Assembly: GCA_964007475.1 (NCBI GenBank)
Contig: OZ023274.1
Location: 35,549,816 to 35,613,815 of the forward strand
Reading direction: 5' to 3'
DNA length: 64,000 nt
Source: Hybos culiciformis
Lineage: Eukaryota; Arthropoda; Insecta; Diptera; Hybotidae
The translations under genes and the position numbers were made by a program. The notes below the pieces were generated by a model. That model saw only the letters and a program-made list of their open reading frames with translations. It did not search any database and was not told the DNA's origin. Of the stretch, positions 13,501 to 25,900 are shown piece by piece. Each line of letters starts with the position of its first letter. The stretch's first letter is position 1.

Positions 13501-14781
13501 TTCGCGTTTAATAAATCGTTTTTGATTTTGTTGCATAGGATTTAAAGGAGACACTGAAAGACGTTGAGGTAATGCTGAAGATGGTCGAATCATTGAAGAA
13601 TTATCATACATGTTTAAATTTGAGCTGCCGTACAGACGATCATGCGATACACATTTACCTTTAAAAGAATTCACTGTTGGATTCGAATTTCGATCAAATG
13701 CGTAAGATATTGGACGAATATCATTATGACTGCTGGCAATATTTACTCTACGCATCGGATCTCGTGGTGGTGGTGGTGGCGGAGTATTTCCGTGACGTGA
13801 TTTCCGATCGTCAATTATTTTTTCAATATTTTTTGTTCTATTGACCAAATAAATGTGATTATCGTAGCTTAAACTTCGTTGATCCGTTCCTATAGAATTA
13901 ACAGAGTCATTGACAATATAAGGTGATTTTATTTCAAGAGGTTTTTGTTGTAACACACCATAAGAATAGGGTACATTTGTCATACTTGTAGAATTTTTCA
14001 ATTTATATCGATATTGATTATTATCAACATTTCCATTTTGAATAGAAATTTGATCAGGCTGAATTTTCCAACCGGTATTTTTTGAAATTTTTTGTTGAAC
14101 AAAATTTGGTATACCGCCACTAGAAATTTCGTTGTCACGACTTATTCGTTTATAATAGCGTTCTGTACGAGCTGCTCTTGATTTTCGATTACTGTAATTA
14201 TTATTATTTGTATTAGATCCGTTGCTGTTATATAAACTTTCATCACTTCGATGCTTAACAGAGTCAAAAGAATGAATATCATCATCACTTGATGGATTTT
14301 TAACATTTTGATGTATTACATTCAGATTTAATTTTTTCAATTCTTTTTTTTGACGCGATGCCCGTCGATCCAAAGAATTAGTTGATGAAACATTAATTTT
14401 TTGTGGTTGCTGATTTTGATTAGGTTCTTGAAAAAAATCATCCTTTGGATTAAATACTATATGATCGAAACCGTTTCCTTGCAATTTACTTGACTGTTTA
14501 TTGCGTTTGTCTTTTTTATTTAGGCGTGCTTTATAAGTTGAAAAAAATCCTGCCTTTCGATCATCATCTGATGACGAATTTGTTTCATCAATTTTTTCAT
14601 TTTGTTTTTTATTACTTGTTTTAAACAATCTTCCTAATGACCATTTTTTTTTCTGATTACTTGCAAATGAGGAAGAAGACGATCTTATACTTTGTTTATC
14701 CATATCTAATGCTTTGCTGTTTAATGTAGCAGGCACTTCTTGTGGTAGAGGTAATTGTGGCCTCCAAGGTGTTTGAATGGT
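9436..14781 (-). CDS. Giant terminal coding exon of a low-complexity, tail-anchored protein (gene B)
   Basis: The exon is open for 1,781 codons from the acceptor TTTATTTTAG (right of 14781) to TAA at 9436-9438. It begins TIQTPWRPQLPLPQ. The basic motif KKKWSLGRLFK follows about 45 residues in, then long Ser/Asn/Asp-rich tracts, a proline run (TPPPPPPRDP) in the first fifth, and a conserved-looking middle (LEDAINELEEIYKSLRL; DLVTDDLAVRSLRKDQPGQV). A Glu/Lys-rich helical part near the middle (EEVLNLIAKEAKESSEKL) may form a coiled coil. The last ~18 residues, TYFAIIVAVITLIVILLI, form one hydrophobic segment at the extreme C-terminus, the layout of a tail-anchored membrane protein with a cytosolic body. 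Poly-Asn is encoded by ATT/AAT repeats near 10530-10570. A possible AATAAA lies at 9271-9276 on the minus strand. I do not recognise the family; a cytoskeletal or membrane scaffold role is inference only. Confidence 0.85.
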
Positions 14782-16980
14782 CTAAAATAAATAAAAAAAA
14801 AAATAAATAAATAAATAAATGCAAATGGTTTACAAATACAATGGTTTACAAATAAAATTATTCTTTGATTGATTTGAGGAATTGTTTAAACCAGTAGGAA
14901 AACAATCTTTATTAATTGGAAATTGAAAGTCAGTATTTAAATGGTCTAAAAGGCAAAAATTAATAATAGTTACAGAAAAAAATAACATCTTTAAGCTGCT
15001 TAATGTTTTTTTCAGGTAGATCATCATTATTTTATTTAATTTTTTATGACTTTTGTGTTACTGCAAAAGTATTAGAGGATTAATAATTTATGAAATCCTT
15101 AAAAAAAATTTAATTAAATTATTTGTTACATGGTTTTTTGGCAAATTTCACAGGAAATACAAAGGAACAAGGTTTTCAAAACAGATAGTGTTATAAGTAT
15201 GTTTAATTTCGACAATGTAAATCATGGATTCCCTTGACCGAAATTTTTAGAATTTTAGGATTTTACATTAAGACAACTAAAAAAAATATTAATTTTAAAG
15301 AATAGAAATGTGAAAACTAAATCAGACCAAGATACATTTTTTTTTTAACTGTGATTTGTATGAATTCATTATTATGAACAATCACACAATACACTTTATG
15401 TTAACATTAAAAAGTTTGACTGGCATTAGCAATAGATGTGGAGTAGCAAAATTATGAATTTCATTTGAAATTTTCCCTAACCTTATACACTTTTATCCGT
15501 TAATTTTGTTTATTTGTGTTTTTCTGCTTCTAAAATTACAAATTATATTTTCTCTAGGCTGTTGGTTGAGAACTGGCAATTAATTTATTTTCAATTATTT
15601 TAAAATAATATTCTTACATTCAAAAAATTTAATTCATTTAGAAAAAATCCTTCATTGCTTCTAGAATTTCGATGATGTTCAATTTTTTTTTTCTTGTTAA
15701 AAAACATTTCAAATTATTCATATGTAATATAACTATAAAATAGGTAAATTTTTATTTTTTTTGTAAAACAATTTCAGTTTTCTTTATAAAAACCCTTTTA
15801 CGGTCTGATTTTGTGAGATGTTTATTATGTAGGTAAATAATGATGCCAGTTAATCCAAATTATTTGATTGATGAGGAAAATGAGAATTTTCATCAAATCT
15901 CTTTACCTTTTTTTTCGAACTTTTATTGCAAGGGTTATTTTTCTTAAATGCAAACTATAACACTAATGTCATACACATGACATCTACATAGTAAGCAGTA
16001 GAAATATTTCAAACAAAAACTTTTCAAATGCAATTGGATAAATGGATGCTAACAATAAATAGAAAATAAAATATTTTTTATTAACAAAACAAAAAATACA
16101 AAATTATTTCATTTATTTTGAAAAGTATTTTCGGAAAAATGACGTAACAATCTTTATTCGCATAGTCCAAAAATTTGGTACTTAAATAAAAAAAAAAAAA
16201 AAATTGCTAAAATTACAAGGAAAAAAACACAGGAAAAATTTTCAGAGAACTTAAAATTTTCAATTTTTAATATTTTTAGAATTTTCTTCGAAAAAAAAAT
16301 CGGAATTACAAAAAAGCATCTGAAAAATGGCAATTTTCCAAAATAAATGAAAATAGAAAATTAATTTATTATTTAAAAAAAAAAAAATAAATATAAAATT
16401 TTATTTTTTAAAAAATTATTTCTTTTGTAAAGTTTTTCTAAAAAAAAAAAAAAGAAAAGAATATTTTATTAATTTTCAATTAAATTTAAAAAATGATTCT
16501 TTAATAGGTACATCAAATTTTTGTAATTTTCTTAATTCTTATTTTTTTTTTTTTTTTCTAAATTAAATTTTATTTAAAATAAATTAACTGAAGACACTGT
16601 TAATGATTAACTGAAATTCAGTTCGACCAAAAAATATTAAAAAGCTTTTTGAAAACTTAAAAATTTACATTGAAAAAAAAGAAAAAAAAAAAAAAAAAGA
16701 AAAGATATTCGAATTAAAATTAAACATCAAAAGAAAATGATAGGTGAAATAAATAAATAAATTGCTAGATAAATAATTTTTATGTCATTATTGTCCCTAA
16801 CAAAAGAACCTACACACCTCTCTCTCTCTCTCTCTATAACACTTTCTTTTGAAAGCAATAAGTTAATCAATTACTTTGACATTTATTATTATCTTATTAT
16901 CTGAGGCAAAATTAAGAAGAAATTTTTTTTGGAAATACTTGGAGTCCTTTTATTATTTTTTGCATTTTTTATAAATATCT
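14782..16980. other. Intron-like AT-rich stretch upstream of the giant exon
   Basis: It begins with the acceptor and a TAAA-type repeat near 14795-14820. There is no supportable exon, and the minus-strand ORF at 14830-15027 lacks any recognisable feature. A CT dinucleotide run lies at 16818-16835. Long A and T homopolymers dominate 16180-16700. Confidence 0.5.
16818..16835. repeat. (CT)n microsatellite
   Basis: Nine uninterrupted CT units in an otherwise A/T-dominated intron. Confidence 0.85.
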
Positions 16981-17345
16981 AGTTGGAACGGATACGTGCT
17001 CCCTGGAATTAAAGGCCCTACTTCCTCTACTTCAAGTATTTTCACGCCAAACACGTACCGTTTCAACGTCACACCCATATTTCGTCAAAATTCCCAGAAG
17101 TGATAGATCGAGCTTCGGAGAATCGTTTTCAGTTCGCACCTCGAGAATGTGGAATGCTCTCCCATCAAAATTGTTCCTGACAGCTGGCGGACGTTTGATT
17201 TACGACTTGCGCCGCTTTAAGAAGAGTGTAAATGATTACCTCCTAACTGTCCCACTTTTTAATCCCGTCTAAACTTCCTGTCCCCATTACCAAATCCATA
17301 CTTCTTTAAGTATAAAAGGTATCCCACCTAGTGATTTGGTAAAAA
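16981..17345 (+). mobile_element. 3' fragment of a non-LTR retrotransposon (LINE)
   Basis: One plus-strand frame is open from about 17030 to a stop at 17269-17271 and reads HPYFVKIPRSDRSSFGESF, then SVRTSRMWNALPS, then LRRFKKSVNDYLL. The pattern (basic residues, FxxSFxxRTxxxWNxLP, then FKxxVxxYLL) is characteristic of the extreme C-terminus of Jockey/CR1-type LINE polymerase proteins. The base composition is much less AT-rich than the surroundings, a clear sign of inserted coding DNA. A short 3' UTR ends in a run of A at about 17340, consistent with a retrotransposed 3' end in plus orientation. The fragment is 5'-truncated, as is usual for LINEs. Confidence 0.75.
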
Positions 17346-18530
17346 AAAAATTTATATTTTTTTGTAATTTCTTTTACATCAGAAATAATTTTTTTAATAA
17401 TAATTATTGTTGAAATAGTTATTTTGCTAAATTTAAGTAGATCTGATTTAAAATGTGTTTAAATAAAATATATTATCGATGTAAATACATTTTCTTGTAC
17501 CCTATACAAAAAAAATATACAAACGTACTATACTTATATGTGCGCGCGAACATAAAAAGATTTTTATATTTTCCCAAATTTAAATAAACTATACACACTT
17601 TATAAACCTACAAAGAACATTATATTTATTTAAACTTTCAATATAATACTATAAAAAAAATTTATATATTTAATTTTCTTTAAATATTTTAAATTTACTC
17701 AATTTATTTTAAGGAGCGAAATATTAATTATAGAAAAAAAATTGTTTTTTTATTTCTTAAAAAATTCTATTTTTGATATTTTTCTATTTTCTTCACTTAA
17801 TCTAAACTCTTAATTCCTCAATCCAATGTTATTGAAAAAAAAAAACCAATTTGACTAAAATTAATAATTTTTCAATATCCAATATAGAAAGTGACATTTA
17901 TTATTTTCGTTTAATATTTTATCTAGAAAGCATAACGATGATTAAACTTTAAACTTGAAACGGATCTGTGTATGTACACATAAGTTTTCTTATTCAAGTT
18001 CAAAGTTTTAATAAATTAAAAAAAATATCGAATAAATAAACATAACATGGAAATTTAATATAATGTGTATAATGTTTTATTTGTTTATTTTAATTTATTT
18101 TTTGTTTTATAAATAATATAATATCGTCTGTAGTGCCAATATTTTAAACACGTATCTAGAATACAGTGAAATCAATATTAAAAATATAAATTAAATATTA
18201 GATGAAAAAAAAAAACATAATTGTTATGGGAAAAAAAAAATAGATTAATATTATAATATATTTTAATAATGAAAAGAAATATCTCTCTTGAAAATGTCTA
18301 GTTTTTTTTTTTTTTTAAATAAAAAATAATTCAATTTGAAAATAAAATCTATAAAGATTAATGGTTCAAAAATGTGGTGTTTTTAAAAACGCAAAAACCT
18401 TGAGTTGAATATACTCTTCCATCTTCATTCAAAACAAAATATACGGTTAGGTATAAGTATGCATATAAAAATTTATAATTGTTTAACATAGTTGTTGTAA
18501 CCTCTAATTTGGCTGCAGATCTCAAAAAAT
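17346..18530. other. AT-rich intron-like stretch, nothing seen
   Basis: Long A/T runs and no ORF, RNA gene or clear repeat structure. Confidence 0.5.
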
Positions 18531-18539
18531 TAAAATTCA

Positions 18540-19010
18540 AAGATAGAATAAATGTTGTATGATTTCCATTTAAAATGACTATTCGCCCGTCCGTCAACCA
18601 CTAAAATGTTTATTACGGCCAAAATCTGGTTCCATTGCGAATAAAGGATGAGATTTTACTATTTCGGGTTTGGGAGTTAGAAACTTTCAAACCAAGCCAA
18701 GGCTTTGAATAATTTTCGTGTGGTTATAAAATTTATAAAATTTAATTTTTTTCTTTAACTTTAAATGGTTTCTGATTAAAATTATTATTTTGGGTATATA
18801 GATGTCGATTAGAGGAACTTAAAAAACTGGTTGATGGATTCCCGTTTTTTTCTAGGATTTGGACTTGGGGTCTGTTCTTCGATGAAAATTGTTATAATAT
18901 AACTATTTGTATAACATGTTATAAGTTATAATGACTATAAATGATATTGCTACATATATGAGTATCTCAAAAGTAAAGTATCTTGAACGGAAATATTTAA
19001 ATTGGGCCCC
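18540..19010. repeat. Copy 1 of a diverged interspersed repeat
   Basis: Shared blocks with the copies near 19.94 and 21.16 kb, in the same order: TTTCCATTTAAAATGA, a CCGTC-rich stretch, GATTTTACTATTTCGGGTT and GGGAGTTAGAAACT, AATAATTTTC, GATGTCGATTAGAGGA, and AGTATCTTGAACGGAAATA at the far end. It carries no intact ORF and has no obvious inverted ends. It is probably an old transposon family whose class cannot be told here. Confidence 0.55.
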
Positions 19011-19707
19011 ACACTTCATTTCATCATTTATGTGATGTTGTTAAATATTTTTTTCAAATATTATTATTATTGTGAACGTAAAAAAAAATTAATTTTATTT
19101 GTTTCTTGTTAGTATCGAAGTATGTAACCTTAAAAAAATAAATATAATGAGATATCGTGATTCAGGAAAACGTTCACAAAGCCCACAGAAACTTTATGTA
19201 ATCTAGAAACTAGAAACACACAAAATCTATGATATCTCACTCGCTCTGATTACATTATTATAACTTAGAATATAATTAAGTAATTGTTTGTGGCCTAGTG
19301 ATATATTGCTGCCTTCATATAATGCTCACACAATTGTACTCTTTTTTTAATATTTCTCATTTTGCATGAGGTAATAAGTATTTTAATTGAAATATAAATA
19401 AATCATATACACAAATTTTAAGGAAACATTTACAAAAACCTTGAAAGCATTAAATTTTGAGCTTAGTCAAAGATTGATTGCGATATTTTATATAAAATTT
19501 AAATGTTAATATTATAGCAAGATATTTAAAAAATCTTTCCAATTAGATATTATTATAATAATTTGAATTTTTTTAAAATTGAGTAATTTCGTGTAATAAA
19601 AAAAATACTCTAAAATTTTTTTTTTTGATTTAAGAGATAAAAACCTTGACCCTATACTCTTTTCTTATTAATTTTTATTTTTTTTAACAAAATATTCTCA
19701 GTTTTAC

Positions 19708-19759
19708 AAAATCTCAAATGTGTTACTTAGTCTCTAAAATCTCAAATGTGTTACTTAGT
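19708..19759. repeat. Two 24-bp direct repeats, period 28
   Basis: AAAATCTCAAATGTGTTACT followed by TAGT occurs at 19708-19731 and again at 19736-19759 without mismatch, separated by CTCT. Confidence 0.85.
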
Positions 19760-19939
19760 GTTAGTATTAATAAAAAAATTGCATATTTTTTTATGTCACA
19801 ATTAACACAAAAAAAAAAAACACTGTTCAAGTTCACTTTATGTTTTTTATTTTTAGGAAACAAAATTATTTAACTATAATCGTTAATGAACACATGCATT
19901 ATAATACTAATTAATTTTAAAAGTTGATTTTTAATACGT

Positions 19940-20330
19940 TTTCCATTTAAAGTGAAAAAAAACACACTATTTGCTATTACTAATTGTTCGTTCGTCCTCA
20001 ATGAAAATGCTTCAACTAATGAACTTCCTAATCAATTTCGCTTCTTTGAATGCCAAAATATGCCCAATATTGTTAAATATCTCCTCAGCTAAAGAATCAG
20101 ATTTTACGCTTTCGGGTTACAAGATCTCAGCTTGTCAAGGGTCTAGATAATTTTCATTTAAAATTCAAATTTTTTGAATTATTTTGTAAAAGTCACAACG
20201 GATTCTGACGAAGTTTATTATGATGGGTGGATGTCGATTAGAGGAAACTTTTATCATAAATCGAAACTTTAGGTCTCGAAATTGTAAAAATTATATTCAT
20301 AGTTCAGGCAGTTTTCGAACCTTGAAATTC
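19940..20330. repeat. Copy 2 of the diverged interspersed repeat
   Basis: It matches copy 1 through TTTTCCATTTAAAGTGA, TTCGTTCGTCC, GATTTTACGCTTTCGGGTTA, GATAATTTTCAT and GGATGTCGATTAGAGGAAAC. The far end (the AAAGTATC block) is not clear in this copy. Substitutions and small gaps indicate old divergence. Confidence 0.5.
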
Positions 20331-21159
20331 TAAATTACATGTAATTTTAAAATTTTTAAAAGAATATTTAGTTCACTTTTATATTTTCAAACTTAATTCA
20401 CAATGAAACTGAATACTTGTTCAAGATTAGTTTGATTTATTTTTTAATCCTTATTTAGCTTTATAAATTAACTTTACATAATTTTGTCGATAGTAACATA
20501 TGTAATATGAGATCAACTAAGTGATAAAAAAATATGAAATCGAATTCTACTGAAACAAAATAGAATAAGTTTCTTGCTTGAATGTATATAATACTGATGT
20601 AAGAAAAACAAGAATGAACTATTATTTCTATGTCGAAAGAAATATGAATTGAGAAATTTCTGTATATACATCTATTACTACCTTAGGTCAAGAAAAAAAA
20701 AATTAATATTTTAAAATTTATTGCATAAAACCCTTGTTGATTGAATTGTAACATAGGATACATAAATATAACAACATATGAGGTGCCTAGCTTTGTATAA
20801 CATTCATAAATAAATAATGTCCAAATATTTGAAAATATTTATTCTTTTTAATACTTTTATTTTATTATGTTTCATTTTCTATATTGCGTGTATGTATTTG
20901 TATAAGTATGGTATAGGTATACATAAAATATGTTTATAAAAAAATGATTTATGATTCAATTTTAGCGTGTAATGACAAAATCAGTTCCAGTTGGTTTTTT
21001 ATTTTTATAAAAATCTAAAGTACCTATAATTTGAGTTAACATATGACATTTACAATGATATCAAATTAAGCTTGAAATGTGTTCAAGTCAAGAAAGAGTA
21101 TTGTTAGTTAAAAAAAAATAATAAATTTGGAGTAACTGAGGTTTCTCTTTAATTTGTAG

Positions 21160-21600
21160 CCAGTTTCCATCAAAAATGAAAAAACTGACTAAATGTTTTC
21201 TTTAAATGTGCGTCTGTGCGCGACCAAAATACTTGTAAATTTTGAACCAGACAAACGATTTTCATACTTTAAAAGCTAAACATTTCATTTTCACCTCGAC
21301 AAAATTGATATTCTACCATTTCAGGTTTCGGAGTTAGAGGCTGTTAGTCGGCCAAAGGACTAAATAATTTTCATACAAAATTTAATATTATGAAAGTTTA
21401 AAATAAGTATATGGATAGATATATGTCTATTAGAGGAGCTTAGAGAAATGGTTGGAATCAAACTAGGGATTGGATTTATATGAAGATTGATATATTTATG
21501 CATATTATATGATTGGTATAATATGTTTAGCCTCTGATTCTGACTGAGGTATCTTGAGATTAAAGTATCCTAAATAGAAATACTGTTCTATATTTGTTTT
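21160..21600. repeat. Copy 3 of the diverged interspersed repeat
   Basis: It shares AGTTTCCATCAAAAATGA, CATTTCAGGTTTCGGAGTTA, AATAATTTTCATA, ATATGTCTATTAGAGGAGCT and TTAAAGTATCCTAAATAGAA with copy 1. All three copies lie in the same orientation within 3 kb. Confidence 0.5.
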
Positions 21601-22464
21601 AATTATTTTTAGAAGAATAATTTATTTCCAAATCGTACCTTAGTTATTACTTATTAATATATTCATTATTTCTTAATTCTAGTATTTAAATGTACATAAA
21701 AATTAAGAAGATAACTATTGTGCGAAATGAGTTCAATCCCATATCTTCTTAAAAGAAAATTTAATAACGAAATAAACACTCTTTCTTTTTTTAATCCAAT
21801 ATTTTATTAATGAAATTGGAAATTTCACTTTTGAAGTTAGAGGGCATAGGGTTAAAATGGTTTTCAATATTTTGAAAATAACAATTTGAAAGTTTAATTT
21901 AAGTATTAAAATTCTTTCACATCAAAGAATTTTTTTGAAGCCGTTCATAATATTATTAAAAACGGATAATATTAAACGCTAAAAACAATACTAACGAAAG
22001 AAAACAAAGTAAGATATCATGAATAAAAACAGGTAAAAGGATTTTATTCACATATCAATCAATTGTCATTCGCAAAAAAATTGTCACATACAAAGTAAAC
22101 GAATGAAATGTCATTCATTACAATTTCCAAAATAAACTTATAATAGACCTAAAAAAAAAAATTACTGACAAACTTTTTGAAAATCAATAATAAGTATTTA
22201 TGTTAACATATAAAATAAGAATAAATATAAAAAATTGTCAACCACATTATGTGCATATAATAAAAGAAAATTAATATCGGCTGATTTGTGGATTGAAATT
22301 AGTTCAACATTGTTTTCATTTGTCAATGTTTTTGTATTTGTTTCTATGATACGGATAGAAAACATTGTGAATTTAAAACGTGTTGATTGAAAATAGCTAC
22401 TTATTATATTACTATGCATAGAGACTTTTATAAAGTCAGTACAAAAGAATCAGGTAACCCTTAC

Positions 22465-22915
22465 CTGGATAAAAGGGTATTCAAGGGTATATCGAAGCAG
22501 ACGAAGTAGTTAGAAATATTGAGAATAGCATCACGGAAACACTGTACGCTTTCCAAGAAGAAACAAAACTCAAAAACTTAAGAGATAGCGAAACATGGAC
22601 AGTAATCAGAAGGAAATGAAAATACCAAACATAATGTGGGGAAACCTCAACAAAAGAAGATTTCAGAGTACGCACAGGACATCCCTTCGGATCGATAAAG
22701 CGACTACAAGGCTTTGCAGGGGATGTGGAGAAGAACGGGAAACGGTTCCACAGGTACTCTGAAAGTGCCCCAAGATAAGAACAAGAAAAGCAAGAATGCT
22801 CGGGGTATACTTCAAGGACGAACTGAGAGAGCTACAAAGACATATATTGGAAGAAATTATCAGCTTTGTTAAGAGAATGGGCTTACAGGCCTACTATATT
22901 ACTAAGTAGTACTAT
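22465..22915 (+). pseudogene. Degraded LINE C-terminal (Cys-motif) fragment
   Basis: A plus-strand frame reads KATTRLCRGCGEERETVPQV, then a TGA stop, then KCPKIRTRKARMLGVYFKDE and LRELQRHILEEIISFVKR, ending in a stop near 22909. Frames also shift near 22620. The CxxC followed by a H/C-type spacing and CP.. is the zinc-knuckle-like tail seen after the reverse transcriptase in R1/Jockey-type LINEs. The higher GC content marks it off from its flanks. The internal stop and frameshift show it is dead. Just past its end the unit AGTAGTACTATA is duplicated. Confidence 0.6.
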
Positions 22916-25900
22916 AAGTAGTACTATATATTATGTATATGTATAATGAACGCAAATGATATTTTCATTTAAGAATTTTAATTATGTGGACTAATTTTGA
23001 AATTATAAATTTAACGCAGTTTCCATCTTTTCAATCGATTATTATGACGATATGTAAATAACCATCCTGTGTTTAAGACCATAGCAATAATATTATTCAA
23101 ACTATCAAACCATAATAACAAAGTAAAAACCATTTAAATTTCCTCCATACACATGTCAATGGGAAGCAATTTAAAATAATTAATCAAAAAACAAAAAAAA
23201 AAAAGAAAATTAAAGTAAGTATTATTGATTTATTACAAATTTTAGAAAAATTGAATTAAAAATACTAAATTATATTTTATTTTCATATTGTGATAAATTA
23301 TTATCATTATTAAGTACCTGAATTAAAAACATCTTCCAATGTATAGAATAATTTTATTATATATTTTTATTTTAATCAAAAACATATGTTTTTTTTTTTT
23401 GTTATTGTTGTCGATTTTCTAGATCGGTATATAAAATGAACAATAGAAGTTGAAAATACAAAAAAAAAAAACATCAACAATGAACTAACGTCAATTTGTT
23501 TTGTTTTATATTTTTTTTATATATAAAAATAATGTAAAAAAAATATTATTTTTATACTTTTTACTTCAATTAAAAAGTATTAAATAACTTTTTTTTTTGT
23601 TAATTATTCTTTTTATAGTTTTTTTTATTTCTGTTTAATTTTTTTTTTTGTAATATTGAAGTTTTTTTTTCTTCTGAAGATTTTTATTTCTTTTGGTGAT
23701 TTTGTTTATTATTATTATTATTATTTTTTTTTTAGTTTTTTCATTTAAAAATAATATTTGGACAAAATATTATGAAATTTTATTTTGTTTAAATTCGTTG
23801 TATTTACTTTGATTTTGATGAAAAAATAATTTCGTTGTATATAGGTTCATTAAAAATTAAAAAAGGAAATTTTCTTTTCCTTTATAGGTATACTATTTTC
23901 ATATTAAATGTTTTCATATTAGTTCATATTAATGAATTATAATTTTTTTGTTTTTTACTTTATATTAAAGGAGTCTCATAATTTTATTTTAGTTTTTATT
24001 GAAAAAAAAATCAACAAATTTTTTTTCTGTTATTTATAAATTTTATGAGTTCATTAGTTGTTATTATTAAATGGAGTTCTGCTGAAAAAAAAAAGATATC
24101 CAAATTATATTTTCTGTGTCTTTTCTTTTTTAAGATTCTTAGGTCACGGATTAATTCTGTGCAATTAATGAAAATTAAAATTATGATTATTCTGACTCTT
24201 GCCTTTAAAGATACTGGTAGACTAAATATTATTAAAATCGGTTGAGTCGTTTGAGAGGCGATAGATTTCGAACGCATACACATTTTAATTTTATTATCAC
24301 AGTTTAGTTCATAGAATATAGATCATAGATAATATTGATAGACATTAATAGATTTTTCTAGGCAATTTTTAACATATAATTTGAATAACAAAATCTCCCA
24401 CAAGAGAAAACATTTTTTTAAAATAGTGCCGACACTATTTAATTTTCTTTGGTGTTAAAAAAAACTTCAAATTTTAATTTTAATTTTTTAATAAAGTTTC
24501 AATTATCTTATTTACAATTTGACAGATGTTTTGAATAAAAGAACGCTTTAAAGAAACAGAAGTTATTTTGATTTTTACATCAGTGTTGTGAAAACGTTTT
24601 AATTCAAATACAAAAATGTTCTATTTTTAACTAACTATGCTTTATATAAATCAAATGTCAAATTTTTTTTATCACAAAGCAAATAAAAAGTATGAGTATA
24701 TTTTTTTTGTGAGTTTGTCTACATGTTTTTTAGGGGTTTATTATTTATAAAGAAGAAATTAAAATATTTTTTTTTGTATTTGAAATTATTACATGTGCAA
24801 GAATAGGTACGGAAGATTAATGTAGCCAACCTTTTTCAGTAAATGAAGAATTCATTGAAAGTTAAAAAAAAAAGAAAAAAAAGAAAGGCAAAATAGAAGT
24901 TACATAGGTGTCTATAACGCCAACGTAATCATTAGTTTTAATTTTCGAAAATGAAAAAAAAATCCAATATTAGCGTCTCATTAAATAATATTTATCTCGT
25001 TAGTTTTTTTCCGTGACAAATTAAGTGGAAATTTTATCAAATTTTTTAACTTTATGTTTAGCAACCAATTGTCAAATATACGCATATCAAACTTATTTTT
25101 TAACAGAATTCATTTAAATCCGTGCCTAATTTAAAACAAGAAAACAAAAATTATTCAATTTAGTTATGGCATTATTCCAATTAAGATAATTTTATTTAAT
25201 TTAATTATTCATTTGGTTAATTGCTTTATTGGAAACACATTAGTTAAGTTATGTATATCATTAATTATTATTAGTTATTGTGTTTTTTTTTTTCTTATTT
25301 GTATGCTTTTTTTTTTCTATGTTATTTTATGTTTGTTTGATTATTTTAATGCACTTTTTTCGTGAGACACATTAAACACTGTAGGTATAGGTAAAAAAAA
25401 TTTAATGGAATTATGTAAAAAGGTCATTATTTCATTGAAAATGTATTTTTTTTTTCTTTTTAATCAAAACCCACACTAATTAAATAAAAAAAATCTATCT
25501 AATTTTATCGCATTATTTATTATTGATTTTTTTTTTCTTTAATTTGTTTTATTTTAATAAAGTAAAACAAAATAAAAAAGTTAAGAAAGAAATCAATAAT
25601 ATTTTTATTTTCAGAATTGATCAAACTTTTTCTGTTTTTTATTTGTTTTTTTTTTTTGTTTTCTGTAGACTGAGAGCTTTGAAAAAAAAAAAAAAAATTA
25701 AAATTTAAATTTAAATTTTTGAAAATATGTTTTATAGAGAATTATGATATTCCAACAGGAAGTGAGAAAACTATCAAAAACAAAATATATTTTTTTAACT
25801 TATTAAATTGGTTCACTCAAGTCATTTTTTTTGTTAAAGTATATTTAGGAATCGTAGTACTGTAAGCGAAATAGCGAACATTTAATTAAATTAAATTTAA

